From the NCBI RefSeq assembly GCF_001742425.1, contig NZ_MJEH01000044.1, positions 118,199 to 182,198 of the forward strand: DNA of 64,000 nucleotides. The letters run 5' to 3'. This document shows positions 53,657-62,202 of this stretch, one piece after another. Position numbers and translations under genes: made by a program. The notes below the pieces were generated by a model. The model did no database searches. It saw only the letters and a program-made list of their open reading frames with translations, and was not told the DNA's origin. Positions within the stretch are counted from its first letter, which is position 1. Every line of letters begins with the position of its first letter. The stretch is from Bacillus solimangrovi (GTDB lineage Bacteria > Bacillota > Bacilli > Bacillales > Bacillaceae_N).

Positions 53657-55432
53657 ATGAAAGAACTATTAAAAGAAAAGCTTGCGATTCTTCCTGATCA
53701 ACCTGGCTGTTACTTAATGAAAGATAAACAAGGTACTGTTATCTATGTAGGTAAAGCTAAGGTGTTAAAAAATCGTGTTCGATCTTATTTTACAGGTTCA
53801 CATGAGGGGAAGACACTTCGACTAGTTAGTGAAATTTGTGATTTTGAATACATCATAACGTCTTCAGATATTGAAGCACTTCTCTTAGAACTTAACTTAA
53901 TAAAAAAATATGATCCTAAATATAATGTCATGTTGAAGGATGATAAAAGCTATCCCTATATTAAAATTACGAATGAGCGTCACCCTCGTTTAATTACAAC
54001 CCGTTCAGTGAAAAAAGATGGAGGAAAATATTTCGGTCCTTATCCTAATGTACAAGCAGCAAACGAAACGAAAAAGTTATTAGACCGATTATATCCTCTA
54101 CGAAAATGTTCAAAATTACCTGATCGAGTATGCTTGTATTACCATATAGGACAGTGTTTAGCACCTTGTGTAAAGGAAATTTCAAAGGAAACGAATCAAG
54201 AAATTGTACAAGATATAACTCGATTCTTAAAAGGTGGTTATCAGGAAATAAAAAAAGAAATAAAGGAAAAGATGGTTCATGCTTCAGAGGACTTGGAGTT
54301 CGAACGTGCAAAAGAATATCGTGATCAAATTGTTCACATTGAAGCAGTAATGGAAAAACAAAAAATGGCTCTTAATGATCTGACTGATCGCGATGTGTTT
54401 GGTTATGCCTTTGATAAAGGTTGGATGTGTGTTCAAGTATTTTTTATTCGACAAGGGAAGTTAATTGAACGTGATGTTTCACTTTTTCCAATCTATGATG
54501 TGGCCGAAGAAGATTTCCTTACGTTTTTAGGTCAATTCTATTTAAATAAAAATCATATCAAACCGAAAGAAATTTTCTTGCCTGATTCTGTAAGTAAGGA
54601 CTTTGCTGAACAGTTATTAAATATTAAAGTACATCAACCACAGCGTGGTCAAAAGAAAGACTTAGTGAAACTTGCGATTAAGAACGCGACCATCGCTTTA
54701 AAAGAAAAATTTTCTCTTATTGAAAGGGATGAAGAACGGACAATTAAAGCTGTTGAGAATTTAGGGTTACAACTTAATATTGAAACACCACATCGAATTG
54801 AAGCTTTCGATAATTCAAATATTCAAGGAACCAATCCAGTTTCGGCAATGATTACGTTTATTGATGGGAAACCCTCAAAGAAAGACTATCGAAAATATAA
54901 AGTAAAAACTGTTGAAGGCCCCGATGATTATGCATCAATGCGTGAAGTTATTCGTCGCCGTTATACACGAGTTTTGAAAGATAATCTCCCTCTTCCTGAT
55001 TTAATTATTGTTGATGGTGGGAAGGCTCATATGCAAGGTGCAATTGATGTATTGGAAAATGAGTTAGGTCTAGACATTCCTTTATGTGGATTAGCTAAAG
55101 ATGAAAAGCATCGCACGTCTGAGTTGTTATATGGTAATCCACCACAACCTGTTTCACTCGCACGGAATAGCCAAGAGTTTTATTTACTACAACGTATTCA
55201 AGACGAAGTTCATCGCTTCGCAATAACATTTCATCGACAAGTTCGAGGGAAAACAGCTTTCAAATCATCGTTAGACGATATCCCTGGAATCGGTGAAAAA
55301 CGTAAACGTTCTCTATTAAAAACATTTGGTTCTATAACAAAATTAAAAGAAGCAACATGTGAGGACCTTCAAGATGCAGGATTGCCAAGAAGAGTTGCCG
55401 AAGATGTAATCGAGTATCTAACAAAAAAATAA
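53657..55432 (+). CDS. uvrC: Excinuclease ABC subunit C
   Basis: Makes both incisions in nucleotide excision repair. 591 residues. GIY-YIG domain near the N-terminus ([26 protein letters not shown]), UVR motif around 200-235 that binds UvrB, RNase-H-like nuclease ([32 protein letters not shown]) and C-terminal helix-hairpin-helix pair ([13 protein letters not shown]). ATG at 53657 with AAAGGAT upstream. Followed by a bidirectional terminator. Confidence 0.96.
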   Translation: MKELLKEKLAILPDQPGCYLMKDKQGTVIYVGKAKVLKNRVRSYFTGSHEGKTLRLVSEICDFEYIITSSDIEALLLELNLIKKYDPKYNVMLKDDKSYPYIKITNERHPRLITTRSVKKDGGKYFGPYPNVQAANETKKLLDRLYPLRKCSKLPDRVCLYYHIGQCLAPCVKEISKETNQEIVQDITRFLKGGYQEIKKEIKEKMVHASEDLEFERAKEYRDQIVHIEAVMEKQKMALNDLTDRDVFGYAFDKGWMCVQVFFIRQGKLIERDVSLFPIYDVAEEDFLTFLGQFYLNKNHIKPKEIFLPDSVSKDFAEQLLNIKVHQPQRGQKKDLVKLAIKNATIALKEKFSLIERDEERTIKAVENLGLQLNIETPHRIEAFDNSNIQGTNPVSAMITFIDGKPSKKDYRKYKVKTVEGPDDYASMREVIRRRYTRVLKDNLPLPDLIIVDGGKAHMQGAIDVLENELGLDIPLCGLAKDEKHRTSELLYGNPPQPVSLARNSQEFYLLQRIQDEVHRFAITFHRQVRGKTAFKSSLDDIPGIGEKRKRSLLKTFGSITKLKEATCEDLQDAGLPRRVAEDVIEYLTKK

Positions 55433-55494
55433 TCGTAACTAATTATCGTGTAGATTGCTTTAGTTACGAAGGTATCGTTATATTTTGTTATGTG

Positions 55495-55530
55495 AAAACC
55501 GGAGCATTATATTATTGCTCCGGTTTTTTA
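55495..55530. terminator. Bidirectional terminator between uvrC and bioB
   Basis: AAAACCGGAGCA (55495-55506) pairs with 55516-55527; T runs lie on both outer sides, serving the convergent uvrC and bioB. Confidence 0.88.
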
Positions 55531-55548
55531 CATAGTTGCATTGGTTAT

Positions 55549-56544
55549 TTAAGATGTAACGGTGCCTTTTTCTTCAACAATTTCGACTTCAAAGCCAAGA
55601 TCTTCGATCATTCGATGATCACTTGTAGTTTCTTGACCACTTGTTGTTAAATAATCACCGATAAAAATTGAATTTGCTGCATAAAGTCCTAACGGTTGTA
55701 AAGCACGTAAATTTACTTCTCTACCACCAGAAATTCGAATTTCCTTTGTAGGGTTAATCAATCGGAATAAAGAAAGTACCTTTAAGCAATAACGTGGGTC
55801 CAATTCACTCGTTCCTTCAAGTGGTGTTCCATCAATTGCATGTAGGAAGTTGACTGGAATAGAATCGGCATCAAGAGCATTCAAGCTATATGCCATATCG
55901 ACGACATCTTGCTTTGATTCTTTCATACCGATTATAACACCTGAGCATGGAGATAATCCCGCTGCTTTTGCAGTGTGAACGGTATTTACTCGATCATCAT
56001 ATGTATGGGAGGTTGTGATACTGTCATGATGTGTTTCTGATGTATTTACGTTGTGGTTGTAACGATCGACACCTGCGCCTTTAAGTAATTCAGCTTGTTC
56101 AGGTTTCAATATTCCTAGGCATGCACAGATTTTTAATGAATATCGGTCTTTAATCTCCTTAACAGTATCAGCAACTGTTTCTACCTCACGGCGACTTGGG
56201 CCTCTACCACTAGCTACAATACAATATGTACCAGCTTGCATTTTATAAGCTTGTTCTGCACCTTTAAGTAGAGTTTCTTTATCAAGCATGTTGTACGTGT
56301 TGATATCAGTATCAGCAATAGAAGATTGAGAGCAGTAACCGCAATTTTCTGAGCAAAGGCCTGACTTTGCATTCATGATCATATTAAGTTTTACTTTATT
56401 ACCGTAATGATGTTTCCTAACTTGATATGCTGCATTTAATAAAGAAAGCAACTCCTCATCTGGACAATTTAATACACTAAGTGCCTCTTCATTCGTAATC
56501 TTTTCACCAGTTAAACTTTTGTTAGCAAGTACGTTCCAAATCAT
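55549..56544 (-). CDS. bioB: Biotin synthase
   Basis: Radical-SAM enzyme inserting sulfur into dethiobiotin. 331 residues. Cys64, Cys68 and Cys71 in LCSENCGYCSQ bind the 4Fe-4S cluster; further conserved regions are YNHNVNTSETHHDSI and RISGGREVNLRALQPLG with the Arg of the 2Fe-2S site. No other biotin gene is nearby. ATG at 56544 on the minus strand behind AAAGGAGG, which is itself part of the BirA-type operator arm. In B. subtilis bioB belongs to the bioWAFDB operon, so this copy is displaced. Confidence 0.95.
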   Translation of the reverse strand: MIWNVLANKSLTGEKITNEEALSVLNCPDEELLSLLNAAYQVRKHHYGNKVKLNMIMNAKSGLCSENCGYCSQSSIADTDINTYNMLDKETLLKGAEQAYKMQAGTYCIVASGRGPSRREVETVADTVKEIKDRYSLKICACLGILKPEQAELLKGAGVDRYNHNVNTSETHHDSITTSHTYDDRVNTVHTAKAAGLSPCSGVIIGMKESKQDVVDMAYSLNALDADSIPVNFLHAIDGTPLEGTSELDPRYCLKVLSLFRLINPTKEIRISGGREVNLRALQPLGLYAANSIFIGDYLTTSGQETTSDHRMIEDLGFEVEIVEEKGTVTS

Positions 56545-56552
56545 TATAAAAA

Positions 56553-56601
56553 AACCTCCTTTTGTTAACTAATTATAATTATAAGTTAACAAAAGGAGGT
56601 T
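56553..56601 (-). promoter_or_regulatory. BirA-type operator and promoter of bioB
   Basis: Perfect 18-base inverted repeat (56553-56570 and 56584-56601) with a 13-base spacer. It contains TTGTTAAC, 15 bases, GTTAACAA, the biotin-operator form recognised by BirA in Bacillus. On the minus strand the spacer reads TATAATTATAATT, two overlapping -10 candidates, so BirA would cover the promoter. The distal arm also holds the bioB ribosome-binding site. Confidence 0.85.
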
Positions 56602-56637
56602 GCATAGTTTTTTTGTTACGCCATTGTTAGTTAGATG

Positions 56638-57072
56638 CTATTCAGATTGAACAGTTATAGTGACTAATTGATTGCGATGTTTTAGTGAATAGGTGGCTTC
56701 TGTTATAGTGCCAGTTTGTTGTTGTACTTGCTCGGCGAGAAACCCTGCTTCTAAATTAAATGAAGGGTCTTTTTTATAAGAGAAGCGAGCTGTTACAATC
56801 GGCCCTTTTAGTTCATACGTTGTGGTTTTCTTTTTTTCTTTAATTATTTCTAATGTGCCCCATCCAGCTTCGTCAAAAAAATTAATCAGTTCATCTTTTG
56901 ATTCAATGGTAACGTTTCTTGCTAATCGTTTACCAGCAATATAAATGATTTCATCATAATCTTCGCCTAATAAATCAGGGATTATTAATTCACGTAATAG
57001 TTCTTGACTAAAGGCAGTGGTTTCAATTTGTGAAAGTTGTTCTTTCTTTGAAAAAAGATTAGTTGATTTCAT
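56638..57072 (-). CDS. yslB: YslB family protein (DUF2507)
   Basis: 144 residues of the YslB family, recognised from LIPDLLGEDYDEIIYIAGKRLAR and FFDEAGWGTLEI, conserved near sdhC in Bacilli. The family fold resembles V4R/heme-NO-binding-like domains; the function is not established. ATG at 57072 on the minus strand after AAAGGAG; a GTG six codons upstream (57090) overlaps no site. It could be co-transcribed with bioB, but the BirA-type operator lies between them. Confidence 0.85.
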   Translation of the reverse strand: MKSTNLFSKKEQLSQIETTAFSQELLRELIIPDLLGEDYDEIIYIAGKRLARNVTIESKDELINFFDEAGWGTLEIIKEKKKTTTYELKGPIVTARFSYKKDPSFNLEAGFLAEQVQQQTGTITEATYSLKHRNQLVTITVQSE

Positions 57073-57518
57073 ATGTAACTCCTTTCTCACATTTATTATA
57101 CGTTTTTACATAAGATAGGCAATTAAAAAATGATAATTATGTGATCTATTGAACAAATTACTATCTTATAAAAGTAGAAATGTGAAAAACAAATCTATAA
57201 ACAATAAGAACTAACATAAGAGAACAGCTTGGTTTGATTGGGATTAGACGACAATATATTGAAAGTATTTTTCACTATATTGCAAATGATCGAATATTTT
57301 GAAAAAATAATGTACACGTTTTCTTGACGACAGATATGTACAAGAGTACAATAAACTTGTCACAAATTATTCATAGAGGCTTCGTTTTTTTTTGCTTCTG
57401 GTACGTGGACTTTTCACGAAACAGGGAGGTTGTCATTAGATATATAAAGATATAAGATAAAGGATTACAATAGTTATTTAATTTTAGTATTGATGAAATT
57501 TTATAGGGGGGGATTTAT
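57073..57518. other. yslB-sdhC divergent intergenic region
   Basis: 446 bases between divergent genes. It holds the sdh promoter at 57324-57352 and a leader of about 160 bases with a small hairpin (CGTG 57404-57407, CACG 57415-57418). The part before the promoter is AT-rich; I see nothing further. Confidence 0.5.
57324..57352 (+). promoter_or_regulatory. Promoter of sdhCAB
   Basis: TTGACG at 57324-57329, 17 bases, TACAAT at 57347-57352. Confidence 0.75.
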
Positions 57519-58151
57519 ATGGCAGGTAATAAAGAGTTTGTTAATCGTAGATTACACTCATTGCTTGGCGTCATTCCAATTGGTCTTTTCTTAATTGAAC
57601 ATTTAGTTGTAAACTTTATGGCAACTAGAGGTGCAGAAACTTTCAACAAAGCTGCACATTTTCTTGAAACGTTACCTTTCCGTTACTTCTTAGAAGTTTT
57701 TGTTATTTTCTTACCGCTTTTATATCATGCAATTTATGGCTTATACATAGCTTTCACAGCTAAAAATAATGTTACAAACTATGGATTTTTCCGTAACTGG
57801 ATGTTCATGCTTCAACGTGTATCTGGCGTAATAACATTAATTTATGTTGCTTGGCACGTTTGGGAGACACGTATTGCAGCAGCTTTTGGAGCAGAAGTTA
57901 ACTATGCAATGATGCAAGAGATTTTAAGCAACCCAGCAATGATGGTCTTCTATATTGTAGGTGTTGTTTCAGCAGTTTTCCATTTCGCAAACGGTTTATG
58001 GTCTTTCTTCGTAAGCTGGGGTATAACTGTAACTCCACGTTCTCAACGTATTTCTACCTATATAACTATGGCTATATTTGTAGGACTTACTTATATCGGT
58101 TTACGGGCATTGTTCGCATTTGTTAATCCTGAGTTAGCTGCTATGTTGTAA
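57519..58151 (+). CDS. sdhC: Succinate dehydrogenase cytochrome b558 subunit
   Basis: Membrane anchor of complex II with two haems. 210 residues, five membrane segments. Haem-ligand His candidates: HSLLGVIPIGLFLIEH near the N-terminus, LYHAIYG, AWHVWETR and FHFANGLWSF. ATG at 57519 after a run of seven G (AGGGGGGGA), the sort of site paired by the C-rich iron-sparing sRNA FsrA in B. subtilis. First gene of sdhCAB. Confidence 0.95.
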   Translation: MAGNKEFVNRRLHSLLGVIPIGLFLIEHLVVNFMATRGAETFNKAAHFLETLPFRYFLEVFVIFLPLLYHAIYGLYIAFTAKNNVTNYGFFRNWMFMLQRVSGVITLIYVAWHVWETRIAAAFGAEVNYAMMQEILSNPAMMVFYIVGVVSAVFHFANGLWSFFVSWGITVTPRSQRISTYITMAIFVGLTYIGLRALFAFVNPELAAML

Positions 58152-58210
58152 TGTTATCATTAGGAGAAAAAGAACATTTATAGTAAACATTTGTTAGGGA
58201 GTGGGTCATA

Positions 58211-59989
58211 TTGAGTAAAGGAAATCTTATTGTTGTCGGTGGCGGTCTAGCTGGGTTAATGGCAACTATTAAAGCAGCAGAAGCAGGAGTGCATGTTGAT
58301 CTATTATCACTTGTACCTGTAAAGCGTTCTCACTCTGTTTGTGCACAGGGCGGAATTAATGGTGCAGTTAATACGAAGGGTGAAGGAGACTCACCTTGGG
58401 AGCACTTTGATGATACAGTTTACGGTGGGGACTTCCTTGCGAATCAACCACCAGTAAAAGCAATGACAGAGGCAGCACCTGGTATTATTCATTTGCTTGA
58501 CCGCATGGGAGTTATGTTTAACCGTACACCAGAAGGTTTACTTGACTTCCGTCGCTTTGGTGGTACACAACATCACCGTACAGCATTTGCTGGTGCGACA
58601 ACTGGTCAACAGTTATTATATGCATTGGACGAGCAGGTACGTCGTCATGAAGTAGCTGGACTTGTAACGAAATATGAAGGTTGGGAAATGCTTTCACTCG
58701 TACTTGATGATGAAGGTATTTGTCGTGGTGTAGTAGGTCAAAACTTACAATCAATGGAATCAAAAGTGTTCAAAGGTGATGCCGTTATTATGGCAACAGG
58801 TGGTCCAGGTATTATCTTTGGAAAATCTACGAACTCTGTTATTAATACTGCTTCAGCCGCATCTGCAGCTTACCAGCAAGGTGTTAAATATGCAAATGGT
58901 GAATTTATCCAAATTCACCCGACAGCAATTCCAGGTGATGATAAGTTACGCCTCATGAGTGAATCGGCTCGTGGTGAAGGTGGACGTGTTTGGACATATA
59001 AAGATGGTAAACCATGGTATTTCTTAGAAGAGAAATATCCAGCATATGGTAACTTGGTGCCTCGTGATATCGCAACTCGTGAAATTTTTGATGTTTGTGT
59101 TGAGCAAAAACTTGGTATTAACGGTGAAAACATGGTTTACTTGGATTTATCTCATAAAGATCCAAAAGAATTAGATATTAAGCTCGGTGGAATTATTGAA
59201 ATCTATGAAAAATTCATGGGTGATGATCCACGTAAAGTTCCAATGAAGATCTTCCCTGCTGTTCACTATTCAATGGGTGGTATGTGGGTAGATTATAATC
59301 AACAAACAAATATCCCTGGATTATTTGCAGCAGGTGAATGTGATTATTCACAGCATGGTGCAAACCGTTTAGGAGCTAACTCACTTCTTTCAGCTATTTA
59401 CGGTGGAATGGTAGCTGGTCCAAATGCTGTAGAATATATGAATGGACTTGAGAAATCAACTGATGCGATTGCAGAATCTGTGTTCGAGCGTCAATTGAAG
59501 AAAGAAGAAGCGAAAAATAATGAAATTATGAGCATGAACGGTAATGAAAATGCTTATGTCCTTCATAAAGAACTTGGTGATTGGATGACGGCTAACGTTA
59601 CGGTTGTGCGCGAAAATAGTAAACTTCTTAAGACAGATGAGAAAATTCAAGAGCTTTTGGAACGCTTTAAACACATTAACATTAATGACACTGCAAAATG
59701 GTCCAACCAAGGAACAATGTTTACTCGTCAGCTAGAAAACATGCTCCACCTTGCACGTGTTATTACAATTGGTGCATATAATCGCAATGAAAGCCGTGGA
59801 GCACATTACAAACCTGAATTCCCAGATCGTAATGATGAGGAGTTCTTGAAAACAACTATCGCGAGGTTTAATCCTGAAACAAATTCTCCTGAATTCAGTT
59901 ATGAAGATGTAGATGTTTCACTTATTCAACCTCGTAAACGTGACTATTCTAAGAAGAAGGCAGAGGAGAAGAAAGGGGAGACGAAGTAA
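58211..59989 (+). CDS. sdhA: Succinate dehydrogenase flavoprotein subunit
   Basis: Oxidises succinate to fumarate with covalent FAD. 592 residues. FAD-binding GGGLAGLMATI, then HSVCAQGGINGAVN with the His that carries FAD, active-site HHRTAFAGATTG, ESARGEGGRVW, and GECDYSQHGANRLGANSLL. TTG start at 58211 after GGGAGTGGG. Its stop shares one base with the sdhB start (TAATG). Confidence 0.97.
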   Translation: MSKGNLIVVGGGLAGLMATIKAAEAGVHVDLLSLVPVKRSHSVCAQGGINGAVNTKGEGDSPWEHFDDTVYGGDFLANQPPVKAMTEAAPGIIHLLDRMGVMFNRTPEGLLDFRRFGGTQHHRTAFAGATTGQQLLYALDEQVRRHEVAGLVTKYEGWEMLSLVLDDEGICRGVVGQNLQSMESKVFKGDAVIMATGGPGIIFGKSTNSVINTASAASAAYQQGVKYANGEFIQIHPTAIPGDDKLRLMSESARGEGGRVWTYKDGKPWYFLEEKYPAYGNLVPRDIATREIFDVCVEQKLGINGENMVYLDLSHKDPKELDIKLGGIIEIYEKFMGDDPRKVPMKIFPAVHYSMGGMWVDYNQQTNIPGLFAAGECDYSQHGANRLGANSLLSAIYGGMVAGPNAVEYMNGLEKSTDAIAESVFERQLKKEEAKNNEIMSMNGNENAYVLHKELGDWMTANVTVVRENSKLLKTDEKIQELLERFKHININDTAKWSNQGTMFTRQLENMLHLARVITIGAYNRNESRGAHYKPEFPDRNDEEFLKTTIARFNPETNSPEFSYEDVDVSLIQPRKRDYSKKKAEEKKGETK

Positions 59990-60747
59990 TGAGTGATAAC
60001 AAAGTTGTTCGCTTTATTATTACACGCCAAGATAAGCCTGACTCGGCTCCTTATACAGAGGAATTTGAAATTCCATACCGCGCCAATATGAATGTAATTT
60101 CTGCATTAATGGAATTACGTCGTAATCCAGTTAACACTAAAGGTGAAAAAACAGCACCAATTAACTGGGATATGAACTGTTTGGAAGAAGTATGTGGAGC
60201 ATGTTCTATGGTTATTAATGGGAAGCCTCGTCAATCATGTACAGCCTTGATTGACCAACTTGAGCAGCCGATTAAACTTGAACCTATGCGTACATTCCCT
60301 GTTGTACGTGATTTACAAGTTGACCGTACTCGTATGTTTGATTCATTGAAGAAAGTAAAAGCTTGGATTCCAATTGATGGAACATATGATCTTGGTCCTG
60401 GTCCAAGAATGCCTGAAACAAAACGCCAATGGGCATATGAGCTTTCTAAATGTATGACTTGTGGTGTTTGTTTAGAGTCATGTCCAAATGTTAATAGTAA
60501 TTCTAACTTTATCGGTCCAGCACCGTTATCTCAAGTACGCCTCTTTAATGCACATCCAACAGGTGAAATGAATAAGGCAGAGCGTCTTGAAACACTTATG
60601 GGCGATGGAGGACTTGCCAACTGCGGTAACTCTCAAAACTGCGTGCAATCATGTCCAAAGGGAATTCCTTTGACGACATCGATAGCAGCTTTGAATCGTG
60701 ATACTGCAATCCAATCGTTTAAAAACTTCTTCGGAAGTGATAAGTAA
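59989..60747 (+). CDS. sdhB: Succinate dehydrogenase iron-sulfur subunit
   Basis: Carries electrons from FAD to the membrane quinone. 252 residues. Cys residues of the 2Fe-2S centre in NCLEEVCGACSM with a later SCTAL; 4Fe-4S and 3Fe-4S ligands in CMTCGVCLESCPN and CVQSCPKGIP. ATG at 59989 overlaps the sdhA stop, with GGGGAG upstream. Followed by a perfect-palindrome terminator. Confidence 0.97.
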   Translation: MSDNKVVRFIITRQDKPDSAPYTEEFEIPYRANMNVISALMELRRNPVNTKGEKTAPINWDMNCLEEVCGACSMVINGKPRQSCTALIDQLEQPIKLEPMRTFPVVRDLQVDRTRMFDSLKKVKAWIPIDGTYDLGPGPRMPETKRQWAYELSKCMTCGVCLESCPNVNSNSNFIGPAPLSQVRLFNAHPTGEMNKAERLETLMGDGGLANCGNSQNCVQSCPKGIPLTTSIAALNRDTAIQSFKNFFGSDK

Positions 60748-60756
60748 GTCGAACAG

Positions 60757-60784
60757 AGACCTCTTCACGTGAAGAGGTCTTTTC
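60757..60784 (+). terminator. Terminator after sdhCAB
   Basis: AGACCTCTTCAC (60757-60768) and its exact complement (60769-60780) abut, followed by TTTT. Confidence 0.88.
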
Positions 60785-60975
60785 ATAACTATATTCACTT
60801 AGTTAAATTAATATTAATTCAGCAAATTGTTTAAGACAGATGTTAAACACTATATGGGTATGAAAAAGAACCTCTCTCTCAGTCAATACTTCATCGAATA
60901 CCCTTGATTTTGAAGTGGACGTTATAGTTTTAATTAATAAATGAGAAATATTAATAATAGACAGGAGAGAGTGGA

Positions 60976-61431
60976 ATGAGTAAAATTTCGTATATTGATA
61001 ACTTTACAGATTGGGCTGAGAGCTTTAAATACCATAAAGACATTGAAGTTCGTTTTTCAGAAACAGATATGTTTGGGCATTTAAACAATACTGTTGCTTT
61101 TGTTTATTTTGAACAAGCAAGAGTCTCATTTTTTGGAGAACTAGGCTTTATGTCGGATTGGTTAAAGAAGAACAGCGAAACAATTATTGTAACCGCAGAT
61201 TTGCAGTGTGATTTTATGCAACAAATCTATTTTGGAGATACGTTAGAGGTATATGTAAAAGTCGCTCATTTTGGTAATACTTCAGCTGATTTGCATTATA
61301 TGGCAAAAACAACAGATGGAAGAGTCTGTTTAACAGGTAGAGGTCGAATTGTCCATATCTCTAAAAAGCTTGGAAAGCCATCACCTTGGACAGATGAGAT
61401 GATTAATCGTTTAGAAGAGTATAGTGGATAA
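60976..61431 (+). CDS. ysmA: Acyl-CoA thioesterase-like protein YsmA
   Basis: 151 residues, hotdog-fold 4HBT type. The active-site segment FSETDMFGHLNNTVAFVYFEQAR carries the nucleophilic Asp and the GHLNN motif. Probably hydrolyses an acyl-CoA; substrate unknown. ATG at 60976 after AGGAGAG. It follows sdhB as in B. subtilis, where gerE comes next; gerE is not found here. Confidence 0.88.
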   Translation: MSKISYIDNFTDWAESFKYHKDIEVRFSETDMFGHLNNTVAFVYFEQARVSFFGELGFMSDWLKKNSETIIVTADLQCDFMQQIYFGDTLEVYVKVAHFGNTSADLHYMAKTTDGRVCLTGRGRIVHISKKLGKPSPWTDEMINRLEEYSG

Positions 61432-61435
61432 ACAA

Positions 61436-61476
61436 AAAAGCGGCAATTATTCTTTAGAATAATTGCCGCTTTTATA
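61436..61476. terminator. Bidirectional terminator after ysmA
   Basis: Eighteen-base stem (61436-61453 with 61456-61473), the arms ending in A and T runs, serving ysmA and the convergent membrane protein gene. Confidence 0.88.
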
Positions 61477-61488
61477 AAATTAAGTTTC

Positions 61489-62061
61489 TTAAGATGTTGG
61501 TGGTAGTATCATGTAATATACACTAGAAAAGAATACAAAAATCATAATAATAGCGATATAAGCTTTCAATGATGTTAGTTGTTGAGACAACATTAGAGCC
61601 TTTGCAGATAAAAAATAGATCCATATAAGTGAGAGGATGATACCCAATAACTCCCACGTTAATAGCGATTGATTAATTGTTAAGTTTACAAGTCCTGGAA
61701 AAGCAAGAATGCTAGGTAATAAAATAATGCCACTAATTCTATTTAGAGTGCGTAAAATTCCAGGTCCCCCCAATGCACGACTTCCTGCCCAAAGTAGTAG
61801 CGTATATCCTACTCTTGTAAGATAAATCATAATAATACTAAAGGTAATAAAGAATAAAGGAACAAATAAAATTCGAAGTAGAGGAGTTTTAAAGCTCGCA
61901 ATGTATTCAAAATTATATAAAATTGAAATACTCCCGTATATTAAACCGAGCAGAAGATTTATTAGGTTAGCAGACACATTGAATTTTTCGTCAAGTGCAA
62001 CTGCTTTTATCGAAGGAGTATGGAGAAATAAAGTTCTTAATATTGTTTGTGATTTGTTCAT
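61489..62061 (-). CDS. Yip1-like membrane protein
   Basis: 190 residues with five predicted membrane segments and the GGPGILRTLNRISGIILLPSI region around 100-120, like the Yip1 domain family (YIP1). Function unknown in bacteria. ATG at 62061 on the minus strand after GGAGG; an ATG ten codons upstream (62091) lies before that site. Stands alone, in place of the gerE found at this spot in B. subtilis. Confidence 0.72.
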   Translation of the reverse strand: MNKSQTILRTLFLHTPSIKAVALDEKFNVSANLINLLLGLIYGSISILYNFEYIASFKTPLLRILFVPLFFITFSIIMIYLTRVGYTLLLWAGSRALGGPGILRTLNRISGIILLPSILAFPGLVNLTINQSLLTWELLGIILSLIWIYFLSAKALMLSQQLTSLKAYIAIIMIFVFFSSVYYMILPPTS

Positions 62062-62163
62062 TGAATGTACCTCCGATCCATTTATTTTCATTGATTACAA
62101 TTGTAAAGGTATGTATTCATTATATTAATTTTTTTGAAAAACTTAACACTCATAAGCGTTGAA

Positions 62164-62188
62164 CAGTGGAGACATAATGTCCCCACTG
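62164..62188 (-). terminator. Hairpin after the symporter gene
   Basis: Eleven-base stem (62164-62174 with 62178-62188); on the minus strand the single imperfect pair is G-U. No strong T run, so a weak terminator. Confidence 0.4.
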
Positions 62189-62202
62189 AATGAAAGTTTC
62201 CT

